Assembly (NCBI GenBank): GCA_910584205.1 | Contig: CAJUAA010000008.1 | Coordinates: 1-64,000, forward strand | Direction: 5' to 3' | Source of the DNA: an uncultured Lachnospiraceae bacterium | GTDB lineage: Bacteria; Bacillota; Clostridia; Lachnospirales; Lachnospiraceae | Length of the DNA: 64,000 nucleotides | Shown here: positions 18,246 to 27,755 of the stretch, in pieces | Layout of the letters: each line of letters begins with the position of its first letter | Numbering within the stretch: position 1 is the first letter of the stretch | The notes under the pieces: generated by a model | The model's input: only the letters and a program-made list of their open reading frames with translations | Database searches by the model: none | What the model was told of the DNA's origin: nothing | Position numbers and translations under genes: made by a program

Positions 18246-19208
18246 TCAGGCCCCGTCTCTGCGCTTTCTGGCATCCAGGAATACCGCCACGACTATGACC
18301 GCGCCTTTGACCACGCTCTGCAGATTGGAATCGATCTGGAGCATGGTCATGCCGTTTACCAGAATTCCCAGAATGAACGCGCCGAATAACGTGTTGACCA
18401 CTTTTCCGGTACCGCCGGAGAAGCTTGCCCCGCCCAGGATCACGCAGGTGATGGCATCCATCTCATAGGCGTTGCCGACCGACGGGTTACCGGAAAGCAT
18501 ACGCGACGTCAGTACCACTGCCGCGACTCCCGTACAGGCGCCTGCAATCACATACCCCAAAGCCGTATAAAGCCGGACATTGATGCCGGACACCTTTGCC
18601 GCCGCGCTGTTTCCTCCGATCGCATAGATTGCCGTACCATATTTGGTGCGTTCCAGTATGACATAGATCACAACCGTCATAAAAAGGAAAATAAGCGCCG
18701 CAATGGGAATGCCGAGCACAGAGCCTCTTCCGATCTCCTTGAACGACTCATAAAATCCGTTGATGTTTTTACTGTCCGTGGTGATCAGCGCCAGCCCCCG
18801 CGCCATGGACATCATGCCCAGTGTGGCGATAAAAGGCGGGACATTTCCATACGCAATAAAATACCCGTTGATCACGCCCGTCAGGGCCCCGATGGATATG
18901 GCCACAAGAAAGACGACCGGCAGCGGCATATTGGCCCGCACGGCCAAAGCCGCATAGACGCTGCACAAAGCCACCACGGAACCGCCGGAAAGGTCCGTGC
19001 CTCCGCTCACAATCGGAAACATGATTCCCAGAGCAATGATACCGATCACCGACTGCTGCCGGATGATATTCACAAGGTTGGTTCCTTTCAGGAACGTATT
19101 CCCTTTCAGAACGCACATAACCAGAAACAGAGCAAGCAGAATAAAAAAAGCGCTGTATTCTTTGAGCACCGTCTGCAACCCACTTTTACTTTTTATCGCA
19201 TTTTTCAT
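18246..19208 (-). CDS. Sugar/polyol ABC transporter permease (RbsC-like)
   Basis: Membrane subunit of the importer encoded here, probably for an inositol-type polyol. The 320-residue protein has about eight to ten membrane helices and the BPD_transp_2 signature region (GTDLSGGSVVALCSV; VILGGASFSGGTGKV). ATG at 19208 is chosen because GGAGGAGAATGTG precedes it; the open frame upstream of this overlaps the ATPase gene. It is the last gene of the seven-gene operon that begins at iolN. Confidence 0.92.
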   Translation of the reverse strand: MKNAIKSKSGLQTVLKEYSAFFILLALFLVMCVLKGNTFLKGTNLVNIIRQQSVIGIIALGIMFPIVSGGTDLSGGSVVALCSVYAALAVRANMPLPVVFLVAISIGALTGVINGYFIAYGNVPPFIATLGMMSMARGLALITTDSKNINGFYESFKEIGRGSVLGIPIAALIFLFMTVVIYVILERTKYGTAIYAIGGNSAAAKVSGINVRLYTALGYVIAGACTGVAAVVLTSRMLSGNPSVGNAYEMDAITCVILGGASFSGGTGKVVNTLFGAFILGILVNGMTMLQIDSNLQSVVKGAVIVVAVFLDARKRRDGA

Positions 19209-19222
19209 CACATTCTCCTCCA

Positions 19223-20728
19223 CTAATCCTCTGTTCCCGTTGCAAACTGCATAATTCTCTCCTGAGAGAACTCCCCGCGGCTGATGACCCCTTTCACTTT
19301 CCCGTCGCTCATGACCAGAATCCGGTCGCTCATCCCCATAACCTCCGGCATCTCGGAGGAAACAATGATCACGCATTTCCCCTTTTTGGCCAGGTTGGAC
19401 AGAAGCCTGTGGATCTCGGATTTGCTTCCTACGTCGATTCCTCTTGTAGGTTCGTCAAAGATAAGAATATCCGGGTCCGTCAAAAGCCACCTTCCGATCA
19501 GCACTTTCTGCTGATTCCCGCCGGAAAGACTGGAGATCAGCGCATGTACGCCGGGAGTCTTGACCGCAAGCTTCTCATTCATCCGTTCCGTCGATTCCAC
19601 CGTCTTTTTCCTGTCCACAAAGATGCCTTTCCCATGCTGCGGCAGCGAGGCCGCTACGGCATTCAGGCGTACGCTTAGAGGGAGAAAGCATCCGTTTCGT
19701 TTTCTGTCTTCCGTCACCAGGCTGAAGCCATGGGCGATGGCGTCCTGCGGGCTTTTGATCCGCACTTCCTTCCCGTCTATATAGACCTTCCCGCTGTCTT
19801 TTTTTCTGACTCCGAACAGCGTCTCCACCACTTCGGTCCTTCCCGCGCCCATCAGCCCTGCCAAACCCAGAATCTCCCCTTTTCTCACTTCAAAGCTGAC
19901 ATCCTCAAATTCGCCTTTCCTGGTGAGTTTTTCCACGCGGAGCCAGACATCTCCGATCTCGCATGGTTCCTTCGGAAAAATACTGGTGATCGTGCGGCCC
20001 ACCATCATCTGGATCAGTTCGTCCCTGCTGATCTCGCCGGCCTGCTTTGTACCGATGTAACAGCCGTCCCGAAAGACCGAGATCTCATCCGAAATCTCAA
20101 AAACTTCATCCATCTTGTGCGTAATATAGATAATGCTGATTCCTTCCTGCAGCAGTTTTCGGATAATCCGAAACAGATGCGCTACTTCCGACTCCATGAT
20201 CGCCGAAGTAGGCTCATCCATAATGATCAGCTTTGCATCATAGGAAATCGCCTTTGCAATCTCACAGAGCTGCTGCCTGGCGATACTCAGGTTTTTCATT
20301 TTTTCGTCCGGATCAATGGATATCTCAAGCCGTTCGAAAAGTTCCCGGGTCTTCTCCTTCATCAGTTTGTTCTTTTTCAGCAGCGTCCCTTTCACGCACA
20401 GCTCCTTTCCCAGAAAGATATTCTCATATACTTTCAGTTCCTGAACCGTGCTGAGCTCCTGATGAATCATGGCAAGCCCGTCTTCCAGCGCCTCTTTAGG
20501 ACTTTTATAATGTACTTCTCTCCCGTTAAATCTGACGGTCCCCTGATCCCGCATATAGATTCCCAGCAGGATCTTCATCATGGTTGATTTTCCGGCCCCG
20601 TTTTCACCCATCAGCGCATGCACCGTGCCTCTGCGCACTTTCAGTTCCACATCTGTCAATGCGGGAACTCCCGAGAACGCTTTGCTGATTCCTTCCATCT
20701 CCAGTATATAATCCAGCTGCTGTTCCAA
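19223..20728 (-). CDS. Sugar/polyol ABC transporter ATPase (RbsA/MglA-like, duplicated)
   Basis: Two fused ABC cassettes in 501 residues, as in ribose and galactose importers. The first has Walker A GENGAGKST near residue 40, signature LSIARQQLCE and Walker B LIIMDEPTSAI. The second has LAGLMGAGRTEV in place of a full Walker A, signature LSGGNQQKV and Walker B LIFDEPTRGID. The start is taken as TTG at 20728, after a GGGGG ribosome site; ATG ten codons later is the alternative. It lies 14 bases above the permease gene. Confidence 0.93.
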   Translation of the reverse strand: MEQQLDYILEMEGISKAFSGVPALTDVELKVRRGTVHALMGENGAGKSTMMKILLGIYMRDQGTVRFNGREVHYKSPKEALEDGLAMIHQELSTVQELKVYENIFLGKELCVKGTLLKKNKLMKEKTRELFERLEISIDPDEKMKNLSIARQQLCEIAKAISYDAKLIIMDEPTSAIMESEVAHLFRIIRKLLQEGISIIYITHKMDEVFEISDEISVFRDGCYIGTKQAGEISRDELIQMMVGRTITSIFPKEPCEIGDVWLRVEKLTRKGEFEDVSFEVRKGEILGLAGLMGAGRTEVVETLFGVRKKDSGKVYIDGKEVRIKSPQDAIAHGFSLVTEDRKRNGCFLPLSVRLNAVAASLPQHGKGIFVDRKKTVESTERMNEKLAVKTPGVHALISSLSGGNQQKVLIGRWLLTDPDILIFDEPTRGIDVGSKSEIHRLLSNLAKKGKCVIIVSSEMPEVMGMSDRILVMSDGKVKGVISRGEFSQERIMQFATGTED

Positions 20729-20842
20729 AGATCCAACCCCCTTTTCTCCGCCATTTTTACATGGCGGCTGTCTCCTTTGACCGAAAACAGCCGCCATACA
20801 ATAAACCTCCAATACACAATACCGCAAATGGTTCCGCCGAAC

Positions 20843-21850
20843 CTATTTCCAGAGCGCCATGTATTCCGGCTCATTTTCTTCATTTACCAGAATATCTTCA
20901 AGTACCACATCCTCCGGCTGCTCCCCTTTGCACAAAGCCAGCGCCGCGTCCAGCGCTTCGTATGCAAGTCCGTGTGCGTCCGCATAGAATGTCAGCGTCA
21001 TATTTCCTTCTTCAATCTGCTCCAGTCCCATCTCCAGTCCGTCAATTCCCGCAACGACCACATCGTCTCTGCCGGCCGCCTGAAGAGACAGAATCGCTCC
21101 GATCGCCATCTCGTCACATGCCGCACAGATGGCGTCAAATTCAATACCGGACGTAATCCAGGTCTCCACAATCGTAATGGAATCTTCCCGAAGCCAGTCG
21201 CCGTCCTCTCTTGCCACCAGTTCACAGCCCGGATTTGCCTCCAGCGCTTCCATGGAACCCTCTTCACGCTCGGAAGCAACCAGCGTTCCTTCCGTTCCTG
21301 CCAGATAGGCGATCTTCCCGGAACCGCCGATGGCGTCGATCACTGCCTGCATCTGATTTTTTCCGGTCGCAAATCCGTCCGCTCCCACAAAGCAGTCCGC
21401 GTCTTCCGCATCCTGCTGCAGCGCCACGTATTTGATGCCCGCGTCTTTTACCGATCCCAGAATCGACAGAGACGCCTCATAATCCACCGGCTTCAGACAG
21501 ACGCAGTCCACTCCCATCTCAATCCATCCTTCCACAACCGCCTGCTGCGTCATTGCGTCGGATGCGCCGTCGCCGATCAGGACTTCCACTTCCGGATGCT
21601 CTGACGCCCACTGCTCCACGTTGTCGATCACAACCGATACCCAGGTGTCATTCAGGTCGTTGACGGTATAGCCGATCACGTATTTCTCACTTCCGCCTTC
21701 CTCCGCAGCCGATTCCCCTCCGGATGCGTCCGACGGTTCCGTCGGCTCCGCCGGATCTGACGCCCCCTGCGACTGTCCGCTGCAGCCGGTAAGCAGGCCC
21801 GCCGCCAGCAATGCCGCTGCCAATAATGCCGTCAATCTTTTCTTTCCCAT
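20843..21850 (-). CDS. Periplasmic-type sugar/polyol-binding lipoprotein (Peripla_BP_4)
   Basis: Solute-binding subunit, 335 residues. A lipoprotein signal peptide ends at LLTGC (cysteine at about residue 22), then a Ser/Glu/Gly-rich linker to about residue 50, then a two-lobe ribose-binding-type domain (YVIGYTVNDLNDTWVSVVID at its start). By operon context the ligand is likely myo-inositol or a related inositol, which is an inference. ATG at 21850 has GGAGG at a suitable distance. A 114-base spacer separates it from the ATPase gene. Confidence 0.9.
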   Translation of the reverse strand: MGKKRLTALLAAALLAAGLLTGCSGQSQGASDPAEPTEPSDASGGESAAEEGGSEKYVIGYTVNDLNDTWVSVVIDNVEQWASEHPEVEVLIGDGASDAMTQQAVVEGWIEMGVDCVCLKPVDYEASLSILGSVKDAGIKYVALQQDAEDADCFVGADGFATGKNQMQAVIDAIGGSGKIAYLAGTEGTLVASEREEGSMEALEANPGCELVAREDGDWLREDSITIVETWITSGIEFDAICAACDEMAIGAILSLQAAGRDDVVVAGIDGLEMGLEQIEEGNMTLTFYADAHGLAYEALDAALALCKGEQPEDVVLEDILVNEENEPEYMALWK

Positions 21851-21906
21851 AGTAACCTCCAATCTTTCTCTTTATTATTTGTGTATTGGTTCTTTATTAT
21901 AACCTC

Positions 21907-22923
21907 TTAAGAAACCTCCTCAAGCTTCACCGGGCGGTTTTCCTGCCATGAGATTCTGGCAGCCTTTGCGATTCTGACCGCCTGCAGTCCGTCGTACGCG
22001 GTCACCGGGGCTTCCGTATCGTTGTGGATCATATCCAGAAAAACCCGATGCGCCTGCGCGAAAGCGTCCGCATACCTTTCCAGGAAAAAATACACCGGCT
22101 TGTCCTGATGTACCCCTTCCTCATTTCGCACTACCACAGTCGTCTCCGGAACATTCGCCATATGGACGGTCCCTTTTGATCCATGTACCTCTGTGCGCTG
22201 ATCGTACCCGCAGTTGGACTGCCGGCTGAGATCGATCAGGCCCACAGCGCCGCTTTTGAATTTAAGTACGGCAAACGCCATATCGATGTCTCCCAGTTCT
22301 CCCACCTTTGGGTCTACCAGCGCATTGCCCCCTGCGTAAATCTCTTCTACTTCCGAACCTGCATAAAAGCGGGCAAGATCGAAATCGTGGATCATGGAGT
22401 CAAAGAAGATCCCTCCGCTGGATTCGATATACGGATAAGGAGGAAGCGCCGGATCCCTGGAGCAGAGCCGGATGATCTGGGGCGTACCGATTCCCCCGCC
22501 TGCTACAGTCCGCTGAAGCTTCTGCTGATTTACATCAAACCGGCGCATAAACCCCATCAGGAATTTTACGCCCGAAGACTGTATGGCTTCGATCGCCTCA
22601 TGGATCTTCCGGATACTGGAATCCAGCGGCTTTTCACAATAGATATGTTTTCCTGCCTCACATGCCCGTATAATATAGGCACAGTGCGTCGGCGTGGGGG
22701 AGCAGATAAAGACGCTGTCCACCTCACGGTCTGAAAATACGATTTCCGCGTCCTTTCCCGTCTGTTCAATTCCCATGGAAAGGGCCCACTGTTCGCTCTC
22801 CTCACTCAAATACGGGTCCACAATATATTTGATGCGGACATTTCTCTGGTACCGGACCAGCATCTCCACATGGACTCTCGCAATCCGCCCGGCACCCAGA
22901 ATCGCAACTACGTCTTTCTTCAT
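21907..22923 (-). CDS. iolG: Inositol 2-dehydrogenase (Gfo/Idh/MocA family, IolG type)
   Basis: Oxidises myo-inositol to scyllo-inosose (2-keto-myo-inositol) with NAD+. The 338-residue protein has the N-terminal Rossmann motif ILGAGRIARVH, the family EKPLD at about residue 96 and inositol-dehydrogenase-like blocks GFMRRFD, SRDPALPPYPY and SGGIFFDSMIHDFDLARF. The catalytic lysine (EKP) and the histidine of HDFD are present. The gene starts one base after the iolM stop, with its ribosome site in the end of iolM. Related specificities (scyllo-inositol) are possible. Confidence 0.87.
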   Translation of the reverse strand: MKKDVVAILGAGRIARVHVEMLVRYQRNVRIKYIVDPYLSEESEQWALSMGIEQTGKDAEIVFSDREVDSVFICSPTPTHCAYIIRACEAGKHIYCEKPLDSSIRKIHEAIEAIQSSGVKFLMGFMRRFDVNQQKLQRTVAGGGIGTPQIIRLCSRDPALPPYPYIESSGGIFFDSMIHDFDLARFYAGSEVEEIYAGGNALVDPKVGELGDIDMAFAVLKFKSGAVGLIDLSRQSNCGYDQRTEVHGSKGTVHMANVPETTVVVRNEEGVHQDKPVYFFLERYADAFAQAHRVFLDMIHNDTEAPVTAYDGLQAVRIAKAARISWQENRPVKLEEVS

Positions 22924-22924
22924 A

Positions 22925-23983
22925 TCAGTACTCCTCCGGATAAATGACCACCTTCAGCGCTTTTCCCGCACGCAGCAGATCCAGCCCTTTCTGGTACTCG
23001 CCAAGAGGAAGCGTATGCGTAACGATCTCATTCAGAGGAAGCAGGCCGCTCTCAATGATCCTTGCCGTCTTTTCAAAATAATATTTTCCGAGAAATCCTC
23101 CATAGATCTGCGCTTCCTTCCGAACGATCTCCGCAAGGCGTATGGGCGGCATCGCCGTCTCATCATGGCCGAACATGATGATCTTCCCGCCTGCCCGGAT
23201 CACGTCCAGCGCCGTGGGAAGCAGCTGTCCGACCGCTTCGATGCAGTGATCCACTCCCAGGCCGTCCGTTTCTTCCAGACAGGCTTTCTTCAGATCCTCT
23301 TCCATCGGGTTCACCACTCTTGTAGCCCCGCACGCAAACGCTTTCTCTCTTCGGTACTCGTGCGGTTCGGATACGATCACCCTGGTCGCCCCGTTCGCTT
23401 TTGCCATGGCCGCAAACAAAAGGCCCATGGGTCCTGCCCCAAGGATGCAGACGGAATCGCCGGCCTGGATCTTCAGCTTTTCAATCGCGTACCCGACGCA
23501 GGACAAAGGTTCCGCCAGCGCCGCGATCTGCCAGGGCGTATCCTTCTTAATCTTATAAACCGAATGAGCCGGAACGCAGGTATAACTGGTCAGTGCGCCG
23601 TCCTGAAAAAGCCCCCGGGTAATACCATGCTCAAACCAGGGCGTTCCCTGCTGGCAGTACAGAGACGTACACATATCCGGCCGGTCGCTTCTGCAGTGCC
23701 TGCAGTGTCCGCAGGGCGGATGCGGGTCGATGACCACACGGTCGCCCGGCTGCAGCCAGTCCACACCCGGACCAACTTCCGACACTTCCCCGCAGTATTC
23801 ATGGCCGAAGATAATATCCGGCTTTGCAGGGTGCAGCGGCGGGTCCATCAGTACATGGAGATCGGAACCGCAGATACCCACGCCCAGAACCTTGATCAGT
23901 ACATCGTCCTCCTGCCGGATCTGCGGCTTCGGACGGTCCTCGTACGCAAACACACCCGGTCTTTTAAAAATAATTGCCTTCAT
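22925..23983 (-). CDS. iolM: Zinc-dependent medium-chain dehydrogenase, IolM-like
   Basis: By context the second oxidation of the inositol route, scyllo-inosose to a diketo-inositol. The 352-residue medium-chain dehydrogenase retains catalytic zinc ligands (GICGSDLHV, FGHEYCGEV), the four structural-zinc cysteines (CGHCRHCRSDRPDMC) and the Rossmann motif ILGAGPMGLLF. Sequence alone would allow other polyol dehydrogenases; the assignment depends on IolG, IolN and IolO beside it, as in Thermotoga maritima. ATG at 23983 is preceded by AAAGGGGG; an upstream start seven codons earlier overlaps that site. Confidence 0.8.
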   Translation of the reverse strand: MKAIIFKRPGVFAYEDRPKPQIRQEDDVLIKVLGVGICGSDLHVLMDPPLHPAKPDIIFGHEYCGEVSEVGPGVDWLQPGDRVVIDPHPPCGHCRHCRSDRPDMCTSLYCQQGTPWFEHGITRGLFQDGALTSYTCVPAHSVYKIKKDTPWQIAALAEPLSCVGYAIEKLKIQAGDSVCILGAGPMGLLFAAMAKANGATRVIVSEPHEYRREKAFACGATRVVNPMEEDLKKACLEETDGLGVDHCIEAVGQLLPTALDVIRAGGKIIMFGHDETAMPPIRLAEIVRKEAQIYGGFLGKYYFEKTARIIESGLLPLNEIVTHTLPLGEYQKGLDLLRAGKALKVVIYPEEY

Positions 23984-24051
23984 CGTTTTCTGTCCCCCTT
24001 TCATGCAGCTGTTACATGACTGCTAATCCCTAGTTTCTACCCATTTCCATT

Positions 24052-25554
24052 TTAAATACTTTGTTTTTTCTCCATCGGCACCGTCCGGTCTTCCGATCCG
24101 CGTTTCCCATACCCCAGCATGTCCAGATGTTTCGCAAAATGCCGTTCCAGAGCTGCCTGATACGCCCCCTTTTGTTTCCCCAGCGCCTCCAGAATGCGCT
24201 CCCGAAGTCCATCCCCTTCTCTCAGCATAAATCCATAGGCAATGTGGAGCAGCTGTCTGGCATCCTCCTGATCCATATAGTCCGGCAGCCTCTCATCCGG
24301 CATTTCTTCCAGGGGCCGTATCTTCTCCGGATCGCAGTGCACTTCATAATACCGGCGCGCTTCCGCAAAATGTTCCAGCGCCGTCCGATGCATCCTGCGG
24401 TAAAGTTCCGGATCTGTCTGCGCAATCACCCGCACCGCTTCCAGCCAGCTGGTTCCCGAAGTCTTCACATGGAATCTGCCGCCGGTTTCTTCCGACAGGG
24501 CGGCAAACACCCGGAACTTATCGCTTCCGGAATGCAGGCTGATCTTGTGTCCGAAATAATCCGCCACCCTGCAGTGCGCTTTCAGATCCCTGCGGAACGC
24601 CTCCGGGTCCCCGATATAGTCCACCGCCTTCTGGAATTCCCCCACAAATCTGGGCGCCACGCCGGTCACCCTTACCTGCTTTTTATACAGTTCACACGCG
24701 ACAAAATAATGCTCCGCCGGTTTCGTCGTATGCGCGGTTTCATCCAGTGAAATTTCCAGGTCCACCCGCCGGCCGGTTTTCCGGATCAGCCGATATACCT
24801 CTTCCGCAAGTTCCACTGCCGGGCCGTAGATGAGCGCCGTTTCTTCCAGAAGTTCCCGGTCGAAACAGATTCCCAGGCCCATGGCTTCCGAATCCGGGAG
24901 ATAGGAACCCTCCAGTCCCTCTCTGTATTCCCCGGGCAGCGCTTCGTATCTCCGCCTGCGTTCTTCCACGCCGGAAGGCGCTGCTCCAAGAACAAGCGAA
25001 CAGTCCAGCGTAATCATGGACATGCCGTGATCCAGAGCCGCAGCCACTTCCTCTCTGGTCTTCAGATGGTCTCCGTCCGCTCCGTATCCGTCTTTGTACC
25101 CTTTTTTGAATACGGCCCACGCGGCAGCGTCCAGCACCTCTTCATACGTGCGGCCCGTCAGCGTCAGTTCCCGAAGGCTCTGCTGGGCAAGCACCGGTTT
25201 CACACCGGTTCCTTCGACTGCCGACAGGTGGCTCTCCCCGGCGATCCCCAGACGGTCCCCAAATCCAAAAGACGCCAGTTCTCCCCCCACCGCCTGCGGA
25301 ACCGTATAGGAGAATTCTCTGTTCAAAGCCAGCCGGTTTTCATGGTTCATGGGGCAGATCTTTACGCCGCTTCTTCCGCCGGCCGTCTCTCCGGTGAACC
25401 GAAAGGCTTTGCACCCGTCAACAATCAGCCGCTCTTCGCCGTCCACGATCCCGCAGATGGCTCGAAGCCCCTCCACAGCCGCATAGGTATGTTCCTTCAG
25501 TTCCAGACGGGTTCCCGGAAGCGCCGCCCTGATTTTCTCCGTGTACCGCTTCAT
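24052..25554 (-). CDS. uxaE: Tagaturonate/fructuronate epimerase (UxaE family)
   Basis: Interconverts D-tagaturonate and D-fructuronate, joining this module to the hexuronate pathway. The 500-residue protein matches the UxaE family throughout: FGFGDRLGIAGESHL, LAQQSLREL, the block GRTYEEVLDAAAWAVF and KDGYGADGDHLKT, ISLHSGSDKF, and GGRFHVKTSGTSWLEAV. The family was first characterised in Thermotoga maritima. Fructuronate reductase (UxuB), mannonate dehydratase and KDG enzymes would be needed downstream and are not in the window. It sits between iolN (34-base gap) and iolM. Confidence 0.9.
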   Translation of the reverse strand: MKRYTEKIRAALPGTRLELKEHTYAAVEGLRAICGIVDGEERLIVDGCKAFRFTGETAGGRSGVKICPMNHENRLALNREFSYTVPQAVGGELASFGFGDRLGIAGESHLSAVEGTGVKPVLAQQSLRELTLTGRTYEEVLDAAAWAVFKKGYKDGYGADGDHLKTREEVAAALDHGMSMITLDCSLVLGAAPSGVEERRRRYEALPGEYREGLEGSYLPDSEAMGLGICFDRELLEETALIYGPAVELAEEVYRLIRKTGRRVDLEISLDETAHTTKPAEHYFVACELYKKQVRVTGVAPRFVGEFQKAVDYIGDPEAFRRDLKAHCRVADYFGHKISLHSGSDKFRVFAALSEETGGRFHVKTSGTSWLEAVRVIAQTDPELYRRMHRTALEHFAEARRYYEVHCDPEKIRPLEEMPDERLPDYMDQEDARQLLHIAYGFMLREGDGLRERILEALGKQKGAYQAALERHFAKHLDMLGYGKRGSEDRTVPMEKKQSI

Positions 25555-25588
25555 CTGTATCCCCTTTTTCTTCTATAATAAATATAAT

Positions 25589-26719
25589 TTATAACCGTTC
25601 AAAATATCCGATCCTCGGCAGTTCGGCTACGGATTTCCATCCGTCGCTCAACGGCTCTTTCAGGAACGGCGCCAGCTCTTCCGGAGTCCTCAAAGAGATC
25701 TTGTCCACCGGCGGCACGGTTCCTGCCGGATACGCTTCCAGAATCTGATCATGAAGAAGCGTCAGATACTTCAGGATCGCAACGATGGGGCGTTTTGCCT
25801 TGCGCGCCGTCGCCTGAGACGGAACCCCTACGATCCCTTCCGGAGTCGCGGAACGCTCGATTGCCGCATGCCCTTCTCCCTCGCTCCAGCGGCACGGCCT
25901 TCGGAACGGCTCCACGGATTTGTCCATATGCCCGTCCGGAAGCAGCGACTCGCCCAGTTTATCCTGCACATAATCCATATTTACCATATCCGCAAACATC
26001 AGAAGCGCCACGGAAGTCTCCGCTTCGTCCGCATGGATAAAATGCGTCTCCAGGCTCAGTTCGCTGCTGACCGGATAGAAAAACTCGCGGACCGCCCTGT
26101 GCCAGTCAATCACGCGGAAAATACCCGGCAGCTGGTAACGCTTGCAGAACTCCTGGATGGCCGATTCGATCATCCACAGATGGCCGTGGTTGTTGATAAA
26201 TATAATCTTGCGGTATCCATCGTCCCAAAGTCCCAGCATGGTATAGATCAGCGTTTCCTTGACCACCTCTTCCGGCATAATGACCGTTCCCGGCATTCCC
26301 ATATGGTGATACGGATGCCCTCCATAGTTCAAAGGCGTAAACGCAAGGTTTACTTCATGTCCCTGCTTCTTCGTATAGCGCCTTACCCCCTCGATGATCT
26401 GTGAACACATAAAGGTATCAAGGCCTGTATTGTTGTGCAGCCCATGGTTTTCCGTACAGCCAATGGGGATAAATACGATATCGTTCTTCCTGCGCTTTTC
26501 GATCTGCTCTGCCCGGGGGGTATTCTGAATATAGGTTCCGGCCACTCCAAGTTCAGAAGGCGACGGAATTCCGTATTCCGCAAGCACCGCGTCCAGTTCT
26601 GCCTCGGTCATATCCCATACTTCTTTTTTCATCCTGCCCACTTCATTATCTTCAAAAATAACTGCAGGATCTTCGGTGGGAATCCATTTCTTACCCGATT
26701 CGTTGAGTGACAATTTCAC
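25589..26719 (-). CDS. iolN: Creatininase-fold hydrolase, IolN-like (diketo-inositol ring opening)
   Basis: A 376-residue creatininase-family metalloenzyme. Metal-ligand motifs are PIGCTENHGLHNNTGLDT (about residues 87-105), NNHGHLWMIE and HADEAETS, in the order expected for this fold. In Thermotoga maritima IolN hydrolyses the diketo-inositol made by IolM to 5-keto-L-gluconate; the neighbours here match that pathway gene for gene, so the same reaction is inferred. It is the first gene of the minus-strand operon and is preceded by a strong promoter with an operator at the expected transcription start. Confidence 0.85.
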   Translation of the reverse strand: MKLSLNESGKKWIPTEDPAVIFEDNEVGRMKKEVWDMTEAELDAVLAEYGIPSPSELGVAGTYIQNTPRAEQIEKRRKNDIVFIPIGCTENHGLHNNTGLDTFMCSQIIEGVRRYTKKQGHEVNLAFTPLNYGGHPYHHMGMPGTVIMPEEVVKETLIYTMLGLWDDGYRKIIFINNHGHLWMIESAIQEFCKRYQLPGIFRVIDWHRAVREFFYPVSSELSLETHFIHADEAETSVALLMFADMVNMDYVQDKLGESLLPDGHMDKSVEPFRRPCRWSEGEGHAAIERSATPEGIVGVPSQATARKAKRPIVAILKYLTLLHDQILEAYPAGTVPPVDKISLRTPEELAPFLKEPLSDGWKSVAELPRIGYFERL

Positions 26720-26748
26720 TTCTGCTTCCTCCTTGCATATGATATTTA

Positions 26749-26798
26749 GAGAAACGTTTTTCTATTTCAATAATAGCATCTGATGTATTTCTTGTCAA
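26749..26798 (-). promoter_or_regulatory. Promoter and LacI-type operator of the inositol operon
   Basis: On the minus strand TTGACA (26793-26798) and TATTAT (26770-26775) are 17 bases apart. An AGAAACGTTTTTCT-type near-palindrome (26749-26762) begins about 8 bases after the -10, where transcription should start. Repressor binding there would block initiation of iolN-uxaE-iolM-iolG-ABC. Confidence 0.82.
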
Positions 26799-26843
26799 CA
26801 ACTAATTTTTTTATGCTTTTTTGCCATGTTTTTTTATTTTCTA

Positions 26844-26890
26844 TTGCTTTATTTCATGATTTTAACTATAATAAATAAAAAAACGTTTTA
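26844..26890 (+). promoter_or_regulatory. Promoter and LacI-type operator of iolO-lacI
   Basis: TTGCTT (26844-26849) and TATAAT (26867-26872) are 17 bases apart. The perfect palindrome AAAACGTTTT (26880-26889) overlaps the expected start of transcription. It shares the AAACGTTT core with the site before iolN. The AGGAGG ribosome site of iolO follows at once. The LacI protein made from this unit would therefore regulate itself. Confidence 0.82.
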
Positions 26891-26903
26891 CAGGAGGTTT
26901 GAA

Positions 26904-27755
26904 ATGAAAAGACCAGAAACCGCAATGACGCTCATACATGAAATCATCGGCGACGCGCCTTTTTTATATGAAGGCAGTTTTACAGACGGAATCACCCATG
27001 CGGAAAAGCTTGGTTATGACTGCGTGGAGATCCATGCCTCATCTGCGGATGAATTAAAGGACCCCTCGCTTTTTGACGCGCTTGAATCCTGCCGGGTCCG
27101 CGTCAGCGCCCTTGGCACGGGACGGCTGTATGTCAATGCCGGGCTGTCCCTGACAAGCCCGGACGCCGCGAACCGTTCCGAAGCAGTCCGGCAGCTGAAG
27201 GGCTTTATCGACTGCGCCCGGAAGCTCGGCTGCCTTGTGATTCTCGGATGTGTGCGCGGCAACATTCCGGCTCCGTCGGACCGGCCGGAAGTCCTGAGGC
27301 TTCTTGGCGAATCTTTAAAAGAACTGGATCAGTACGCACAGGCGCATTCGGTCTGTATGGTGTTTGAGCCTATTAACCGTTACGAAAACAATTACCTGTG
27401 CAGTACTTACGAGGTCGCGGATTTCATCCGTCAGTATGAGCTGGCGAATACGCGGATGATGATCGATACTTTTCATATGAACATAGAGGAAAAAGACATC
27501 TGCCAATCAATCATCGACAACCTTCCCTACATTAAATACGCCCATTTCGCGGACTCCAACCGTCTCTATCCAGGACAGGGACATATAGATTTTCCTGTGA
27601 TTCTTGAAACTCTGCTCTCAAATGGATATAATGGGGTTATCAGTGCAGAATGCCTGCCACTGCCCACAAAAGACGAAGCAGCCAGAGGCTGGCTGATGTC
27701 CATGAAGGAGTTACTGGAACAATATGCCGAACGAAACAAAACCAATTGGGATTAA
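26904..27755 (+). CDS. iolO: Sugar isomerase/epimerase TIM-barrel protein, IolO-like
   Basis: By context epimerises 5-keto-L-gluconate to D-tagaturonate. The 283-residue AP-endonuclease-2/tagatose-3-epimerase-type barrel shows the expected metal and substrate residues: VFEPINRYENNY (glutamate), MIDTFHMNIEEKD (aspartate, histidine), YAHFADSNRLYPGQGHIDF and a late SAECLPLP (glutamate). ATG at 26904 follows AGGAGG at a good distance; open frame upstream is AT-rich promoter DNA. Its 3' end overlaps lacI by 32 bases, so the two are co-expressed. Confidence 0.85.
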   Translation: MKRPETAMTLIHEIIGDAPFLYEGSFTDGITHAEKLGYDCVEIHASSADELKDPSLFDALESCRVRVSALGTGRLYVNAGLSLTSPDAANRSEAVRQLKGFIDCARKLGCLVILGCVRGNIPAPSDRPEVLRLLGESLKELDQYAQAHSVCMVFEPINRYENNYLCSTYEVADFIRQYELANTRMMIDTFHMNIEEKDICQSIIDNLPYIKYAHFADSNRLYPGQGHIDFPVILETLLSNGYNGVISAECLPLPTKDEAARGWLMSMKELLEQYAERNKTNWD

